From: Psychrobacter urativorans
GTDB lineage: Bacteria; Pseudomonadota; Gammaproteobacteria; Pseudomonadales; Moraxellaceae
NCBI RefSeq assembly: GCF_904846675.1
Contig: NZ_CAJHBT010000023.1
Location: forward strand, 1 to 46,330
Length of the DNA stretch: 46,330 bases
Direction of reading: 5' to 3'
Shown: positions 38,647 through 46,330 of the stretch, in pieces
Numbering within the stretch: the first letter of the stretch is position 1
Layout of the letters: each line of letters opens with the position of its first letter
The notes under the pieces: generated by a model
Told to the model about the DNA's origin: nothing
Database searches by the model: none
What the model saw: the letters and a program-made list of their open reading frames with translations, nothing else
Translations under genes and position numbers: made by a program

Positions 38647-39366
38647 TTAATTATCAAGCCAGTTTTGTTGTTTCGCGTGGGCAAGTTGATTAGGTGTGTC
38701 AATATCATAGCTTAGTTGATGATTGGTGACGGTACTTATTTGGTTGGACGGTAATGCTCTAATTAAATGACGCAACCCTTTATCCCCTATCAGCGCTGAC
38801 TGCCACTGTCTGAGAAGCTCATAACTAACCATTATGGGTAGGCCGACGATATTTTCTTCGGATTCACCGGTAGAAATAGTCTCATCTAAGCGCTGCTCAT
38901 TTAAATGGTTCTCTTTTAAATGCTGATAACTGCTAGCAACCACAGTGTGCTTGCCTGCCAGCAAGTCTGTTAGATGAGGACTGTCCAATAAAACTTGGTC
39001 AACGCCCATAATTAACACCCGATTGATACATGCGTTATCAAGGTTGACTTTGGTTAATGCTTCAATGCCCAGATACAGACTGCGCGCCATGCCTGTTTCA
39101 GGCATTGAATTAACCACTATATCAATCATTGAATTCTGACTAACTAACTTGGCAGTTGCGTTAGCAATCACTGCTTGGCCTTGCGGAATGACAACGATAA
39201 CGGCATTAGGCTGAGTGACTAATGCAAGTTTAGTCATATAGCAGATCAGGGGTTCGCCATTTTTACTTAACAATTGTTTGGATTGGCCAAGACGCTGACT
39301 AAGCCCACTTGCTAGGATAATAACCGCATGGTCGTTAATCATGGGCATAACTATCCGCATAATCAT
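38647..39366 (-). CDS. MocA-like molybdenum cofactor cytidylyltransferase
   Basis: A 239-aa nucleotidyltransferase of the MobA-like family. The nucleotide-binding loop ILASGLSQRLGQSKQLL lies at about 17-33, and a second motif VDQVLLDSPHL near 123-133 aligns with the metal-binding region. Members next to xanthine dehydrogenase/Pao genes attach CMP to molybdopterin to make the cytosine-dinucleotide cofactor. It overlaps the end of the XdhC gene by 32 bp as annotated; a start at Met9 (39342) would cut the overlap to 8 bp. The pairing supports supply of cofactor to the aldehyde oxidoreductase upstream. Confidence 0.85.
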   Translation of the reverse strand: MIMRIVMPMINDHAVIILASGLSQRLGQSKQLLSKNGEPLICYMTKLALVTQPNAVIVVIPQGQAVIANATAKLVSQNSMIDIVVNSMPETGMARSLYLGIEALTKVNLDNACINRVLIMGVDQVLLDSPHLTDLLAGKHTVVASSYQHLKENHLNEQRLDETISTGESEENIVGLPIMVSYELLRQWQSALIGDKGLRHLIRALPSNQISTVTNHQLSYDIDTPNQLAHAKQQNWLDN

Positions 39367-40720
39367 ATTCGGTTAATGGTTGAGCTGGTATTTGTTGAAC
39401 CGATGCTTGCGGATTACATTTGCTGTCTGGAAGCCTTGTTGGCGATGTTTGACCGTGAATCACTGCACTCATTTGCGCTATGATACCAAGTGCCAAGGCT
39501 TCCGGCCCGTCTCCGCCCAATTTATAGCCGATGGGATAATGCAGTTTTGCAATACCCTCATCTAAGAGCGCAGGATTAACCATTGTCGCGCTAAGCTCTT
39601 TAATGAGGCGCTCAGTACGATAGCGGGGGCCCAATTGTCCAAGATAAGCAGGTGGATGTTCTAATAGTACGGCTAGGCGGGCACGGTCTTGGGTAAGACT
39701 GTGCGACATCACGGCAACGATAGCATTAGAGCTCAGTTTAATTAAAGTTTCGGTATCGTCCAATGGCAGGCACTTCACTACATCCGCCTGACTGAAGCGT
39801 ATGCGCGTTGCATATTGCGGACGACTGTCTATTACTGTGACATGCCAGTCTTGCAGCTTTGCCATCGTCACCAGCGGCATAACGTCATTGCCCGCACCGC
39901 AAATTAGCAGTCGTATTTGTGGGCAAATCCGCTGAACTAACCACTCTTTTTGACCTGCCTTTGGTACTGACTCTCGTGTTAAATTCTGCTGACTGTCATC
40001 TATTGGACCCTTGTCTAAATCACCTTCTACAATAACGTAGTCAGCATTTTTTTTATTAAACTTATGTCCTGATAATCTTTTAATGGCATGGGTAAAAGTA
40101 TTAAAAGCATCGAAAAAGTTTTGGCTTGAATCAACAGCGATCAGTTGCCCCGTATTGAGATAAGCATCTAAATCAATACGCGTGCCGATTTGAGGTTCAG
40201 AACCTTTGTGTTGAGAGTTTTGAGAATGAGGACTATCGAACTTAATGAGGGTGGCAATCGTTACCGGTTGTTGGGTCTTACGAGTCTGACGGATTAAATC
40301 TAATAGGGACATTGCTGTCACTAAACGCTCGAACAACACGTGTACCCGTCCATTACATCCTAAACCAAAATTCAACTCACTATCCAACTCCTCATCCAAG
40401 AAATCATCGTCGTAACTATCATCATCTTTAATAGCAAACCCCGCATCGCCACTTTCATTGTATTCAATGTCATCACCTGTCTGATAAGCTTGCACATTAG
40501 CGCCATGACGAGTTAACCAAAACGCGCGTTTGATGATATGCGGTTCTAAGCAGCCGCCGCTAATCATCCCCACCGAACGTCCATCTGCGCAGATGAGCAT
40601 CATAGCACCGGCATGGCGATAAGCCGAGCCTTCGGTACGTATCACAGTTGCCAGTACGGCATCGATATTTTGTTGCTCAGCCTGCGCTGCAAGCTTAAGA
40701 ATGTCGGCAACTTGATTCAT
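39335..40720 (-). CDS. XdhC/CoxI-family molybdenum cofactor maturation protein
   Basis: A 461-aa protein of the XdhC/PaoD family that binds and protects sulfurated molybdenum cofactor and inserts it into xanthine-oxidase-type enzymes. The N-terminal domain has IRTEGSAYRHAGAMMLI and the conserved SGGCLEP with Cys57. The C-terminal Rossmann part has LLICGAGNDVMPL at about 272-284 and ends with YPIGYKLGGDGPEALALGI. A highly acidic insert (Asp/Glu-rich, about 92-114) and further middle inserts make it longer than E. coli XdhC-type proteins. It is separated from the enzyme genes by a terminator and overlaps the MocA-like gene. Confidence 0.92.
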   Translation of the reverse strand: MNQVADILKLAAQAEQQNIDAVLATVIRTEGSAYRHAGAMMLICADGRSVGMISGGCLEPHIIKRAFWLTRHGANVQAYQTGDDIEYNESGDAGFAIKDDDSYDDDFLDEELDSELNFGLGCNGRVHVLFERLVTAMSLLDLIRQTRKTQQPVTIATLIKFDSPHSQNSQHKGSEPQIGTRIDLDAYLNTGQLIAVDSSQNFFDAFNTFTHAIKRLSGHKFNKKNADYVIVEGDLDKGPIDDSQQNLTRESVPKAGQKEWLVQRICPQIRLLICGAGNDVMPLVTMAKLQDWHVTVIDSRPQYATRIRFSQADVVKCLPLDDTETLIKLSSNAIVAVMSHSLTQDRARLAVLLEHPPAYLGQLGPRYRTERLIKELSATMVNPALLDEGIAKLHYPIGYKLGGDGPEALALGIIAQMSAVIHGQTSPTRLPDSKCNPQASVQQIPAQPLTEYDYADSYAHD

Positions 40721-40762
40721 AACGTTCCTTAAATCTTAAAAACAGTCTCAAAAGATAAGCTT

Positions 40763-40793
40763 AAAAAAACCCGTTTGAGTAGCGGGTTTTTTT
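40763..40793 (-). terminator. Intrinsic terminator between paoC-like and xdhC-like genes
   Basis: AAAAAAACCCG (40763-40773) pairs with 40783-40793, nine-base loop. The minus-strand transcript ends in seven U residues. It could terminate the three-gene enzyme operon or reduce read-through into the maturation genes. Confidence 0.82.
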
Positions 40794-40822
40794 AATATGA
40801 AAATAACTTCTAATAAGGAAAA

Positions 40823-43318
40823 TTAATCTGGTAGTTGGTCGAGGAGCTTGTCCAAAGTAATGGGCAACTCACGAACTCGAATGCCGACCGCGTTATAAAT
40901 AGCATTGGCTATGGCAGCGGCGGCTCCTGAAATAGAGGTTTCACCAATCCCTTTGGTGTGCATAGGGTTGGTATAGCGGTCATCTTCTTCCACCAAAATG
41001 ACTTCTATTTGCGGTACATCCGCATTAACAGGAACATGGTATTCAGAGAGATCATGGTTGCACAGGCGACCATCATGCTTGTCATGGATAATTTCTTCCA
41101 TTAAGGCTGAACCAATCCCAAACACCATACCGCCGTAACACTGTGAAGTGGCCGTTTTGTGATTGAGAATACGCCCACCGGCAAATGCACCAGTCATACG
41201 CTTGACTCGAATCTCACCGGTGACTCGGTGCACACCAACTTCAGCGAACTGAGCACCAAACGAGGCTTGGCGATGGTTTTTGGCATTTTTTCCGGGTTTG
41301 ATTTCGCCTTTGGCACTCAGCTTTTGCTCATCGTATTCACCGATAATATCCGCTAATGAATAGCTTTGAAAATTACTAAAGTCGTAATATTTTCGTTCAG
41401 AGCTTTCTTGCTGAGAACCATTTTGCCTAGAGCCTTCTTTCTCAGAATCTTCTCGCTCAGGCGCAGACAAGCCTATTTTTTCTGCTAACTTATCTACAAC
41501 GTCAGTGGCTTTATCTACAACGTCGGTGGCAATATCTTTGCCAGCTTCCATTATAGCTTCTGTTGATGCAGCATCGTGCTCGCCTACTTTTTCAATCTGA
41601 CCTGCACGCAGCTGGATAGTATCCGGGTATAAACCAACTTTATCCGCGAGCATCTCACGCAGTTGCTGGCAAGCAAGATAGATACTACTACCTGAACTAG
41701 ACGCACCTTTACTACCGCCAGAACCTGAGGCTGGAGGTAGACTGGTGTCACCGAGCTTCATCTCAATGTGGTCGATAGGCAGCCCTAATAAGTCAGCAGT
41801 TACTTGGGTAAATACAGTGTAAGAACCCGTACCGATATCGGTCATGTCCGTCTCGACAACCGCTTTGATACCCAGCTCTTTTGAGCTATCGGCTTGTAGG
41901 ATTACCCGCGCCTCAGAAGTTCCTAATGAGTTACCACGAGCGGCCGCTGCCATACCGATACCCATCCACCAGTCGCCTTCCAAACGGCTGGCAGGTTCGG
42001 CTACACGCTCATCCCAACCGAATTGCTCAGCGCCTTGCTTCATACAGGCGATTAGACTGCGGGTTGAAAAAGGAATGTCTTGGCTTGGGTCTTGCTCCGG
42101 CTCATTACGACGGCGGAGCTCGAGCGGGTCCATGTTGAGCTTGATAGCTAATTCATCCATCGCACATTCGACTGCAATTTGTCCCACGCCCTCGCCTGGC
42201 GCGCGCATGGAACCAGATAAGACTTGGTTGGTATCGACCATCTGGTACTGAACCTGACGGTTCTTACCGCGGTATAAAAAATGCGTGGACAAAGCAACAG
42301 GCTCAAAGAAGCTCTCGCCCGGCAAATTGCTAGAGATACTATCATGAATAAAGGTATTAATAATGCCGTCTTTGTCACAGCCGATAGCGATACGCTGACG
42401 GGTGTTCGAGCGTCTTGTTGTCGCCTCCATTACTTGCGAACGGGTCATAACAATTAAGACCGGACGGCCCAGCTCTTTTGCAGAAATTGCCGCAGCAATT
42501 GATTCAGGCGCAATACCAAGTTTACTGCCGAAGCCGCCACCGACATAACGAGCAATCAATTGTACCTTATCTTCATCCAAACCTAAGGCATCCGCAATTT
42601 GTTGTTTAGAAGATGCTAGCTTTTGGTTGGAGGTATACATGATTAACTTATCACCTTCCCAATGCGCTAGCGTCGTATGCGGTTCCATAGGAGAGTTACT
42701 TTGACTGGGCGTGTGGTAGACATGATCAATAGTTACCGCAGAATTTTTTAATCCTTGCTCAGGGTCTCCTTGGGTTTGATTCTTATCTGCGCCTTCTGCC
42801 GGATCGATTGGATGGGCATCAGACAGTGCTGCCTCAAAATCTAATACCGCATCTTCTGTTTCATCTTTATAAGTGACTTTAAGGGCTTTGGCACCTTCAG
42901 TTGCTGCCTCGAAGGTCTCAGCAATAACGGCTGCAATTGGTTGACCATGATAAAAAATCTCAGCCACACCTTGGGTAGGTGATTTGGTAGCGCCGCCTTG
43001 TTGCGAGTTACGCACAAAATGCTTAGGGTCAGTAACGACTTTAATCACGCCTGGAATCTGCTCCACCGCACTACTATCGATGTGCTTAATCTTGCCTTTA
43101 GCTATAGTCGCGCTGACCAAGACTCCGTAGACTTGACCTTCAAGATGAAACTCAGCCGAATAAGGTGCTTGACCACTAACTTTTAGTGAGCCGTCCACAC
43201 GAGTGATGGGTTGACCCACCAATTTACTAGGCGTTTTGTCAAAAAGGGACTCAACGGGCTCATCCATGGTCATCTTTTTGGTAGGTTCTGATTGAACTCC
43301 TGACTGAAATAGTGCCAT
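40823..43318 (-). CDS. Aldehyde oxidoreductase, molybdenum-binding large subunit (PaoC-like)
   Basis: An 831-aa catalytic subunit of a xanthine-oxidase-family enzyme. The N-terminal substrate domain begins KLVGQPITRVDGSLKVSGQA. Cofactor-binding segments include YVGGGFGSKLG and GSGGSKGASSSGS, and the catalytic base is Glu793 in KGIGETSISGAAAA. It is about 100 residues longer than E. coli PaoC (732 aa). Much of the excess is a polar linker at about 575-645 containing a duplicated ATDVVDK heptad and Glu/Ser/Gln-rich sequence. There is no signal peptide. It starts 2 bp after the FAD-subunit stop, so translation is coupled. The exact substrate (aromatic or aliphatic aldehyde) is inferred. Confidence 0.92.
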   Translation of the reverse strand: MALFQSGVQSEPTKKMTMDEPVESLFDKTPSKLVGQPITRVDGSLKVSGQAPYSAEFHLEGQVYGVLVSATIAKGKIKHIDSSAVEQIPGVIKVVTDPKHFVRNSQQGGATKSPTQGVAEIFYHGQPIAAVIAETFEAATEGAKALKVTYKDETEDAVLDFEAALSDAHPIDPAEGADKNQTQGDPEQGLKNSAVTIDHVYHTPSQSNSPMEPHTTLAHWEGDKLIMYTSNQKLASSKQQIADALGLDEDKVQLIARYVGGGFGSKLGIAPESIAAAISAKELGRPVLIVMTRSQVMEATTRRSNTRQRIAIGCDKDGIINTFIHDSISSNLPGESFFEPVALSTHFLYRGKNRQVQYQMVDTNQVLSGSMRAPGEGVGQIAVECAMDELAIKLNMDPLELRRRNEPEQDPSQDIPFSTRSLIACMKQGAEQFGWDERVAEPASRLEGDWWMGIGMAAAARGNSLGTSEARVILQADSSKELGIKAVVETDMTDIGTGSYTVFTQVTADLLGLPIDHIEMKLGDTSLPPASGSGGSKGASSSGSSIYLACQQLREMLADKVGLYPDTIQLRAGQIEKVGEHDAASTEAIMEAGKDIATDVVDKATDVVDKLAEKIGLSAPEREDSEKEGSRQNGSQQESSERKYYDFSNFQSYSLADIIGEYDEQKLSAKGEIKPGKNAKNHRQASFGAQFAEVGVHRVTGEIRVKRMTGAFAGGRILNHKTATSQCYGGMVFGIGSALMEEIIHDKHDGRLCNHDLSEYHVPVNADVPQIEVILVEEDDRYTNPMHTKGIGETSISGAAAAIANAIYNAVGIRVRELPITLDKLLDQLPD
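41490..41531. repeat. 21-bp tandem repeat in the PaoC-like linker
   Basis: 41490-41510 and 41511-41531 are head-to-tail copies with two differences. They encode two consecutive ATDVVDK blocks on the minus strand. Confidence 0.92.
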
Positions 43319-43320
43319 GA

Positions 43321-44313
43321 TTATGCTCCCTGAGTCGTTAATGCGCGCTGAATGACCTGCTTTAGCAAGCGCCGTGTCAATGGTATTTTAAAGTCGTTTT
43401 GACCGCTACCTTTGGCATCTTTTAATAATAGGTCTGCCGCTTGCGTAATAACGTTAGTGTTACCGTCAGTACCGGTCAATACTGCCTCGACCGCTTCATT
43501 ACGCCAAGGCTCGGTACCGATGCCACCAAATGCTAGACGCACCGTTTTCATCTTCCCGCTATCATCTTTGTTTATCACTGCGGCGCAAGATACTAAGGAA
43601 AAGGCATAAGAGGCGCGATCACGCACTTTATCGTAAGTATGTACGCCCTTAATGGGTGCAGGTAAAACGACATGGGTAATAAGCTCGCCAGTCTCTAGAA
43701 CCGTCTCAATATGTGGGGTATCTTTTGGCAAGCAATAAAAGTCTTTAATAGCAATCTGACGGGTTGAGCCATCTGCTTTGAGGGTCTCAATAGTGACATC
43801 CAACAAGCTCATAGCAACTGCCATATCAGAGGGATGCTGGGCAATACAAGCATCACTAGTACCCAAAATAGCCAACTGACGATTCTGCCCATCGATAGCA
43901 GGACAACCAGAACCTGGCTCGCGCTTGTTACACGGGCTATCCGGTTGATAAAAATAATAGCAACGGGTGCGCTGTAATAAATTACCGCCTGTTGTCGCCT
44001 TGTTACGCAGCTGCCCTGAGGCGCCTGCTAAGATTGCCCGTGTCAGCACCGGATAACTTGCAGTAATTGTAGGGTGTGCCGCCAAATCACTATTGGTCAC
44101 TAGCGTACCGATACGTAGCCCGCCATCAGCAGTGGCCTCGATTTGTTCTAATTCTAGACGATTAATATCAACCAGCTTAAGAGGCATCTCAATCTCAAAC
44201 TTCATTAAGTCTAATAGATTGGTGCCACCTGCGATAAATGACGCATCCTTTGGTGTGGCAAACATCACCGCTTGTTGCGGTTCAAGGGCACGAATATATT
44301 CGAAGCGTTTCAT
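43321..44313 (-). CDS. Aldehyde oxidoreductase, FAD and Fe-S subunit (PaoB-like)
   Basis: A 330-aa subunit that binds FAD (FIAGGTNLLDLMK at 27-39 and ATTGGNLLQRTR at 106-117) and passes electrons from the iron-sulfur subunit. An insert at about 118-156 holds Cys118, Cys128, Cys137 and Cys156, matching the extra [4Fe-4S] loop of PaoB and 4-hydroxybenzoyl-CoA reductase beta subunits. Length agrees with PaoB (318 aa). It overlaps the small-subunit gene by 4 bp (ATGA) and is followed after 2 bp by the large subunit. Confidence 0.93.
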   Translation of the reverse strand: MKRFEYIRALEPQQAVMFATPKDASFIAGGTNLLDLMKFEIEMPLKLVDINRLELEQIEATADGGLRIGTLVTNSDLAAHPTITASYPVLTRAILAGASGQLRNKATTGGNLLQRTRCYYFYQPDSPCNKREPGSGCPAIDGQNRQLAILGTSDACIAQHPSDMAVAMSLLDVTIETLKADGSTRQIAIKDFYCLPKDTPHIETVLETGELITHVVLPAPIKGVHTYDKVRDRASYAFSLVSCAAVINKDDSGKMKTVRLAFGGIGTEPWRNEAVEAVLTGTDGNTNVITQAADLLLKDAKGSGQNDFKIPLTRRLLKQVIQRALTTQGA

Positions 44314-44978
44314 GAGCGGCTCCCTATGGTTTTACTGCTTGTCGATTGCTTACCGAGCTGGGTTTCGCTAGGCGGCGGTGACCAGATTCCAGTTATGGAT
44401 GAGCTGGTTATTGTCTTGCTGTCTGTCAAACCAGAAGCTGGACTTGCTGTAGTCGAAGATTGGTCTGATAGTTGCTCTGAAAGAACTTGCTGAATAGCTC
44501 TAATGATATTAGGATACGCCGAACAACGACAGATATTACCACTCATGCGCTCAGCAATCTCTTGTACTAATAATCCATCAGGTTGCTGTAAATCGGCAGT
44601 CACGTAGCTTGGCCATTGTTCTTTAATCTCAGTCATCAATGCCGTCGCTGAACAAATCTGTCCAGGAGTGCAATAACCGCACTGGAAGGCATCGTGATCT
44701 CTAAAGGCTTGTTGCAAGTCCGATAGTGAGTCCGGCATACCTATGCCTTCGATGGTAGTGATTTCATCGCCATCGTGCATGACTGCTAATGCCAAGCAAG
44801 AATTAATCCGCCGTCCATTGACAAGCATAGTACAAGCGCCGCACTGACCGTGATCACAGCCCTTTTTTGGTCCGGTGATTTGCAGGTGTTGACGACAAAC
44901 ATCAAGCAGTGTCGTCCGTGGGTCAAGGTTATCAAACTCATAATCTTGCTGGTTAATCGTTAACGTCAAAGTAAGCAT
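44310..44978 (-). CDS. Aldehyde oxidoreductase, [2Fe-2S] small subunit (PaoA-like)
   Basis: A 222-aa subunit with two [2Fe-2S] clusters. The plant-ferredoxin type uses Cys41, Cys46, Cys49 and Cys61 (GCDHGQCGACTMLVNG). The helical type uses Cys100, Cys103, Cys150 and Cys152 (QCGYCTPGQ and GNICRCSAY). E. coli PaoA carries a twin-arginine signal at its N-terminus; here the protein starts directly with the ferredoxin fold, so the enzyme should stay in the cytoplasm. After residue 165 there is an extra tail of about 55 residues rich in Ser and Thr. It is the first gene of the enzyme operon. Confidence 0.93.
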   Translation of the reverse strand: MLTLTLTINQQDYEFDNLDPRTTLLDVCRQHLQITGPKKGCDHGQCGACTMLVNGRRINSCLALAVMHDGDEITTIEGIGMPDSLSDLQQAFRDHDAFQCGYCTPGQICSATALMTEIKEQWPSYVTADLQQPDGLLVQEIAERMSGNICRCSAYPNIIRAIQQVLSEQLSDQSSTTASPASGLTDSKTITSSSITGIWSPPPSETQLGKQSTSSKTIGSRS

Positions 44979-45600
44979 GCTGGCTTCTCGCTGGCAGGTG
45001 ATAATAGAATTTTGGGTGGCTCTTGCTATTGGTTTATGAACTTAATATTGATTAATTTCTCATGACTCATCAAATAAACAACCATTCGTACATTCCAATT
45101 AACCATACAGTTTATATTATAGACATATAATTATCCCTATTCGGGTTGGTTCTGCGTAACTACTATACATTTGAAACAACTAAACGACGTTATATATACT
45201 GAATATAAATAGCTTTGTAGGAAATGATGTTGCGTACTGAAAAAACTGTATAGCTAATTTGATAAATAAGACCTTCATGAATTCAAATGGTGTACGTCAA
45301 ACCGATGCTTTCTGGACATTTTCATAAACCATCAAAAACTGTAGGAACAAAAGCCAAAAAATAGAACTTCTGGCCTTGCACAAAAAGGTATATTGATAAA
45401 AGTGGTGCGAAGTGAAATGGGTTTACTCCAAACTATAACGAGAAGCCTGCGATAAGAAACAAAGCTAGAAATAGAGTAAAAGTTGCTGAAAGTTATCCAA
45501 GTATGACCAAGCCCATTAAAAATGAGCGGCACTCTCCTCTATAAGTATTTTTAAGCTAAACAAAACTTACTCATCTATTTATCATATTGAATAACTGCTA
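44979..45600. other. Gene-free region upstream of the aldehyde oxidoreductase operon
   Basis: 622 bp between the operon start and the IS427-like element. It must hold the operon promoter. A TTATAT/ATATAA inverted repeat lies at 45190-45208. The stretch at about 45290-45535 has partial open frames in several phases but no recognisable protein, and could be decayed sequence. No regulator gene is present. Confidence 0.5.
45190..45208. promoter_or_regulatory. Possible ModE-like palindrome
   Basis: TTATAT (45190-45195) and ATATAA (45203-45208) are inverted arms with a 7-bp spacer, preceded by CG. The layout resembles the CGTTATAT...ATAACG sites of the molybdate regulator ModE, but only part of the consensus matches and it lies about 210 bp before the start codon. 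Confidence 0.3.
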
Positions 45601-45678
45601 GGGCGTGTCATCAATTAGCACGCCTCTTGTAGAATAAGTTATACTTATTCCATTTTTAGAAACCTGAGATCAGACACT

Positions 45679-45852
45679 ATGATTAGAGTGGTTCATACTC
45701 GCTTCAGCCGTTGGTCAAAAAAAGGCATATGGGAGCAGGTCTTTAACCTGCTCCCTGAGGAGTCTATGCTAGATGCAACCATTGTCAAGGCGCATCAGCA
45801 CAGTGCTGGAAAAAAAGGGATCAAGCGATTGGACGCAGTAAAGGCGGAATGA
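45679..45852 (+). pseudogene. IS427-like transposase orfA remnant
   Basis: A 57-codon frame encoding VVHTRFSRWSKKGIWEQVF and LDATIVKAHQHSAGKKG, the end of a typical orfA with the first catalytic Asp. The usual N-terminal part of about 70 residues, including the WRDLP region, is missing; an in-frame stop lies just upstream of the ATG. A GGAAAAAAAGGG run at 45808-45819 would allow a -1 shift into the next frame, giving the conserved DQAIGRSKGG. Confidence 0.82.
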
Positions 45853-46172
45853 CGACTAAGAGTCATACCCGTACGGATGCTCTTTTAGATGTCAGCATTA
45901 GCCAAACATGGCTAGCGGATAGAGCTTACGATGCGGATGCCCGCGTCATTGAACCTATTGAAGCGGTACAAGGTAATGCGGTTATACCGTCTAAGCGTAA
46001 TCGGTTACAGCCAAGAGAATTTGATAAACAGCTCTATCAAGCACAACACCTGATTGAGAACTTCTTTGCCAAGATTAAGCAGTACCGTACGATTGCCACT
46101 CGCTATGATAAGTTAGCCAGTCATTTCCTGAGCGCCATTCACCTAATCTCTTGTATCGTTTGGCTTAATTGA
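45849..46172 (+). pseudogene. IS427-like transposase orfB, internally shortened
   Basis: A 107-codon frame overlapping orfA by ATGA. It has MTTKSHTRTDAL, then the second catalytic Asp in LADRAYDADARV, and Glu in HLIENFFAKIKQYRTIATRYDKL. Between DALL and WLADRAYD only about seven residues remain where relatives have roughly 20-25 (the region with a TGGQ motif). With the orfA loss this makes the product probably inactive. Confidence 0.82.
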
Positions 46173-46182
46173 TGACACACCC

Positions 46183-46330
46183 TAGGCGCGAACCTAGATT
46201 TTATTGTTTTTTATTAACGTTAAGGACTAAGGATTAGTGAATTAATTATTAGCGACTAGGGTCTGTATAGAATTCAAATCAGCGGCAGCCAAATAAAGAC
46301 ACAGGCTAGAATCACAGCAGCTTCATAACT
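46183..46330. other. Right-edge sequence
   Basis: 148 bp after the IS element with no supportable gene, hairpin or regulatory site. Confidence 0.4.

Larger units (their letters stand above)
45601..46182 (+). mobile_element. IS5-family (IS427-like) element, internally deleted
   Basis: A 582-bp element with inverted ends GGGCGTGTCATCAATTA (left) and the complement of TAATTGATGACACACCC (right), one mismatch in 17. TA is present on both outer sides (45599-45600 and 46183-46184), matching a TA target duplication. It contains only shortened transposase frames; complete relatives are usually about 830-870 bp. The ends remain good substrates for a transposase supplied in trans. Confidence 0.88.

Noticed and set aside
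45332..45532. 66-codon minus-strand frame between the aldehyde oxidoreductase operon and the IS element
   Set aside because: Composition is hydrophobic and aromatic like a shadow of A+T-rich sequence. The plus strand shows only broken frames with no recognisable protein.

Overview
This 46.3 kb window looks like a chromosomal segment of a gamma-proteobacterium of the Moraxellaceae, most likely Psychrobacter. That assignment is inferred from moderate A+T content, a membrane acyl desaturase, overall protein character and gene mix; no rRNA or other phylogenetic anchor is present to prove it. Most of the window is ordinary chromosome with housekeeping genes, two tRNAs and many clear intrinsic terminators. 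It is interrupted by two small insertion sequences and by two functionally coherent accessory blocks.

Layout. (1) 1-77: an octanucleotide tandem repeat cut by the window edge. (2) 97-5056: a reactive-electrophile/aldehyde defence cluster with a NemR/AcuR-like TetR regulator, a YqhD-type aldehyde reductase, a CurA-type enone/alkenal reductase, a DJ-1/PfpI protein and a glutathione S-transferase. Two near-identical palindromic operators precede the regulator and the first enzyme. (3) 5165-8269: a drug-efflux pair, with the DHA2 MFS pump first and the HlyD/EmrA adaptor second. (4) 8425-16387, minus strand: pdxH, glmM, guaB, an MscS-family channel and cysS. (5) 16613-17260: a PduO-type cobalamin adenosyltransferase. 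(6) 17367-18301: an IS630-family element with a frameshifted transposase and an internal 27-bp tandem duplication. (7) 18397-30544: a lipoprotein, a glycerophosphodiesterase, a fatty-acid desaturase, selO, maeB, cca, a folM-like reductase, a tRNA with CAU anticodon (probably Ile2) and a Tsx/OmpK-like porin. (8) 30677-32681: a 2-oxo-acid decarboxylase and tRNA-Gly(GCC).

(9) 32928-44978 is a molybdenum block entirely on the minus strand. Read in transcription order it holds a three-subunit aldehyde oxidoreductase of the PaoABC type, XdhC, a MocA-like cytidylyltransferase, modA, modB, an FdhF/YdeP-family oxidoreductase and FdhD. It therefore contains uptake proteins, cofactor finishing and sulfuration factors, and two molybdoenzymes. 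No modC ATPase gene is present. (10) 45601-46182: an IS5-family (IS427-like) element that keeps both terminal repeats but has lost parts of its transposase.

Aldehyde chemistry recurs: YqhD and CurA reduce reactive carbonyls, the IpdC-like decarboxylase makes aldehydes from 2-oxo acids, and the Pao-like enzyme oxidises aldehydes to acids. Whether these genes work together is inference. I do not see a clearly new multigene defence or mobile system. The most interesting departures are the repeat open in all three frames at the left edge, a SelO lacking the activation-loop cysteine of its known redox switch, the missing modC, the unusual linker and tail in the Pao-like subunits, and the two altered IS elements.
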